From an uncultured Chlorobiota bacterium (lineage in GTDB: Bacteria > Bacteroidota > Kapaibacteriia > OLB7): 7,280 bases of DNA. The stretch covers positions 1 to 7,280 of the forward strand of contig CAMLOB010000178.1 of assembly GCA_946481475.1 (NCBI GenBank), written 5' to 3'. The notes under the pieces are model-generated. The model saw nothing but the letters and a program-made list of their open reading frames with translations, was not told the origin of the DNA and did not search any database. Below, piece by piece: positions 5,457-7,280 of this stretch. A program made the translations under genes and the position numbers. Every line of letters starts with the position of its first letter. Position 1 is the stretch's first letter.

Positions 5457-7280
5457 CTACTTCCGCACCACCATCTTCACCGTCTTCACCTCCCCGCTTC
5501 CGGTCGTCATCCGGCAGAAATACGTTCCGCTCTCCAGATCGACCGGCTCGAACCGAAGACGATGCAGTCCACCCTTCATCGCCGATCCGTTCAGAACGCG
5601 CAGCACCGCTTCGCCGTTCATATCCAGCACCTCGACCGTCACCCGCTCATCCCTCCGGAGCCCGATGTCCATACCGACCGGTTCTCCCGGCGTCGGATTC
5701 GGGAAGGGGGTCATCAGGAAGGTCTGCTTTGCCGGGGCAAAGGCCTGGATCGTCACGTTCTGTCCGCATCGGTCCACACCGAACCCGTATCCGAAATCGA
5801 CCGGCGTCTTCATCGGCACATGGTCCCAGCGACCGCACGTGTCGACGATCAGGAGCGTATCGGTCTGATCGCCGGCAAAGTGTCCTTCAAGACAGACGGC
5901 AATGCTGATCGAATCTCCCGGATCGATCGACAGTGGGAACTGTGCCGGGGGGATGGAGAATTCCTTGTTGAGCATCAGCGTCGCCCGGGCAATCGTCAGA
6001 GTACGCGCACCGTAATTGCGCAGCACGATACTGTCGCACCGTCTCCCCAGATAGTCAAGACTGTCGGTCTTCCACTCAACACCGAGACGTGTCGACGTCT
6101 GCTCCCCTGTCGTCGGGTCGATTGCCGCCACGGTGAATCCGCCGATCGTGTCGGTCACCGTCGTCACGTTACCGGCCAGGTCGCTGACGTTCACCGTATA
6201 GATCATGTCTTCATACGGATCCAGCGGCTCCAGGTGGAGCGTCACGCGCGGGGCGGGAAGTCCGGCCGGAGCCGGATTGAAACGGGCATCGGCATTGGTG
6301 CTTTCCACCAGTTCCACCGAGGCAATCCCGAGGAACTGCCGGGTCGGCTCGTTGAACTCGACGTCAACCCCTTCGCCGCAGGGTCCGGTCTGTCCGGAGA
6401 AGACCGGCGGCACGGTATCGACAATCGAGTGAACGCTCCACTCGGCGATCTCACGCGAGTTGCAGTTGTTGCCGATCTGCAGGCGGGCCGTGATCGTCGA
6501 ATCCATATCGCGCTCATAGCAGATCTCCACCATCCGCTTCTCCCCCGGCTGTAACTCTATCGGTCCGGACGTTGTGATCGTAAACGTGCCGTCGTCCGGC
6601 TGAATCTTCATATCGGTAACCTGCTGCGGGAAACCGCCGTAGTTGACGATCTCGAACTGTCGGCAGATCCGGTTTCCGTTGTAGGAGACCCCTTCCTCCC
6701 TGAGAGGAACCGCACCGTTCAATGCCGCCATGCCGAGCGTGAAGCCGGGAATCGCCGAGCGCTGAAGGATGGAGCGCCCTCCGGAGTCGATCGCCTTGAT
6801 CTGCACGTAGCCGTCCTGATACGGATCGATCAGCGTTGCCGTGTAGAAGACCGAATCGACACTTGAGGTAAAAGGACGGATGTCGACGTTCACGTTCTGC
6901 GTACCTGATGGAATGACATAGCACGAATCAATTCCCGAATCGGTGATCCGGTCATCGATGGCAATACCGCTTAGCTGACTGCAGGACGAAGAGATGTTCA
7001 TATAGGGATGCTGGAAGTCATGGACCAGAACGCGATAGATCGCCCCACCGGTATAGCCGTAGGAATTGGCCATCCCGTAACCGTAGGAGTAGAGTCCGAA
7101 GGGGGCATCGGCATGGGCCGTATGTGCTCCCGGCTTCAGGAGCACCTGAGCATAGCTGTAGATGGTTCCCGGAACCGGCTGGAACGTCTCGGTGACGACG
7201 GCACTGTCGATACGGAGCGAGGGAATCGCTCCGGTCGGGATCACAACGTTGACGATGTGCCGGACAAACTCGGGATGGGG
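5457..7280 (-). CDS. Large T9SS-secreted protein: IgGFc-binding-like domain, duplicated Ig/ASH-like unit, sorting domain (5' end beyond window)
   Basis: The frame is open at the right edge and gives 607 visible residues. The in-frame GTG at 7244 is internal: the 12 codons before it (ending FVRHIVNV) still align with the 581-residue paralogue. Visible residues 1-85 form the end of an IgGFc-binding-type domain, with PFGLYSYGYGMANSYGYTGG matching the paralogue's PFGLTVYGYGVYNSYGFPGG. Residues about 97-284 and 295-493 are two copies of an Ig-like plus ASH-like unit. In each, three cysteines stand 48 and 19 residues apart (206/254/273 and 415/463/482). The C-terminus (about 520-607) is a T9SS type A sorting domain, with PFPNPTPG, VTVEVLDMNGEAVLRVL, SGTYFCRM and final KMVVRK. 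The protein should be exported by Sec and then T9SS and sit on, or leave, the cell surface. The ligand is unknown. Function could be adhesion or matrix, but the sequence does not decide. Signal peptide and full length lie outside the window. Confidence 0.92.
   Translation of the reverse strand, partial: PHPEFVRHIVNVVIPTGAIPSLRIDSAVVTETFQPVPGTIYSYAQVLLKPGAHTAHADAPFGLYSYGYGMANSYGYTGGAIYRVLVHDFQHPYMNISSSCSQLSGIAIDDRITDSGIDSCYVIPSGTQNVNVDIRPFTSSVDSVFYTATLIDPYQDGYVQIKAIDSGGRSILQRSAIPGFTLGMAALNGAVPLREEGVSYNGNRICRQFEIVNYGGFPQQVTDMKIQPDDGTFTITTSGPIELQPGEKRMVEICYERDMDSTITARLQIGNNCNSREIAEWSVHSIVDTVPPVFSGQTGPCGEGVDVEFNEPTRQFLGIASVELVESTNADARFNPAPAGLPAPRVTLHLEPLDPYEDMIYTVNVSDLAGNVTTVTDTIGGFTVAAIDPTTGEQTSTRLGVEWKTDSLDYLGRRCDSIVLRNYGARTLTIARATLMLNKEFSIPPAQFPLSIDPGDSISIAVCLEGHFAGDQTDTLLIVDTCGRWDHVPMKTPVDFGYGFGVDRCGQNVTIQAFAPAKQTFLMTPFPNPTPGEPVGMDIGLRRDERVTVEVLDMNGEAVLRVLNGSAMKGGLHRLRFEPVDLESGTYFCRMTTGSGEVKTVKMVVRK

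Noticed and set aside
4831..5868. Plus-strand open frame crossing the repeat spacer (345 codons)
   Set aside because: It spans two minus-strand genes and the repeat arrays. The peptide is low-complexity where the arrays are and resembles no family.
5562..6554. Plus-strand open frame (330 codons) opposite the large T9SS protein
   Set aside because: It is rich in Arg and His with no domain or signal and lies entirely across a well-supported secreted-protein gene, so it is a shadow frame.

Overview
The window looks like ordinary chromosome from a moderately GC-rich member of the Bacteroidota/Chlorobiota (FCB) group. Two proteins end in type IX secretion (T9SS) sorting domains. The tRNA promoter fits the Bacteroidota pattern TTG-N20-TAnnTTTG. 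None of the three gene starts in view has a well-spaced Shine-Dalgarno sequence, which is also usual there. A Kapabacteria- or Ignavibacteria-like host is a reasonable guess, but only an inference.

Every supported gene lies on the minus strand, so transcription runs right to left. In that order: (1) 7280-5457, the 3' part of a large secreted multidomain protein. It has the tail of an IgGFc-binding-like domain, two copies of an Ig-like + ASH-like unit of about 200 residues, and a T9SS sorting domain. (2) 5456-4980, a 477-bp gene-free spacer packed with short degenerate tandem arrays of 7-bp and 9-bp period and two imperfect inverted repeats. (3) 4979-3234, a complete 581-residue secreted protein with an IgGFc-binding N-terminal-type domain and a T9SS sorting domain, paralogous to the first. 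(4) 3138-3066, tRNA-Thr(CGT) with its own promoter and a strong intrinsic terminator. (5) 2918-510, an 802-residue exported M1-family zinc aminopeptidase with a helical, HEAT-like C-terminal region. (6) 409-1, a gamma-class carbonic anhydrase-like hexapeptide-repeat protein cut by the left edge.

The two T9SS substrates are probably surface-attached or released proteins, and the aminopeptidase is probably periplasmic or lipid-free envelope-associated. Nothing shows that these genes form one pathway. The tRNA unit with its terminator separates the two surface-protein genes from the peptidase and carbonic anhydrase genes. The most unusual parts are the repeat mosaic in 4980-5456 and the internally duplicated, cysteine-patterned unit in the large surface protein. 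I see no CRISPR array, transposase, integrase, defence gene or toxin-antitoxin pair.
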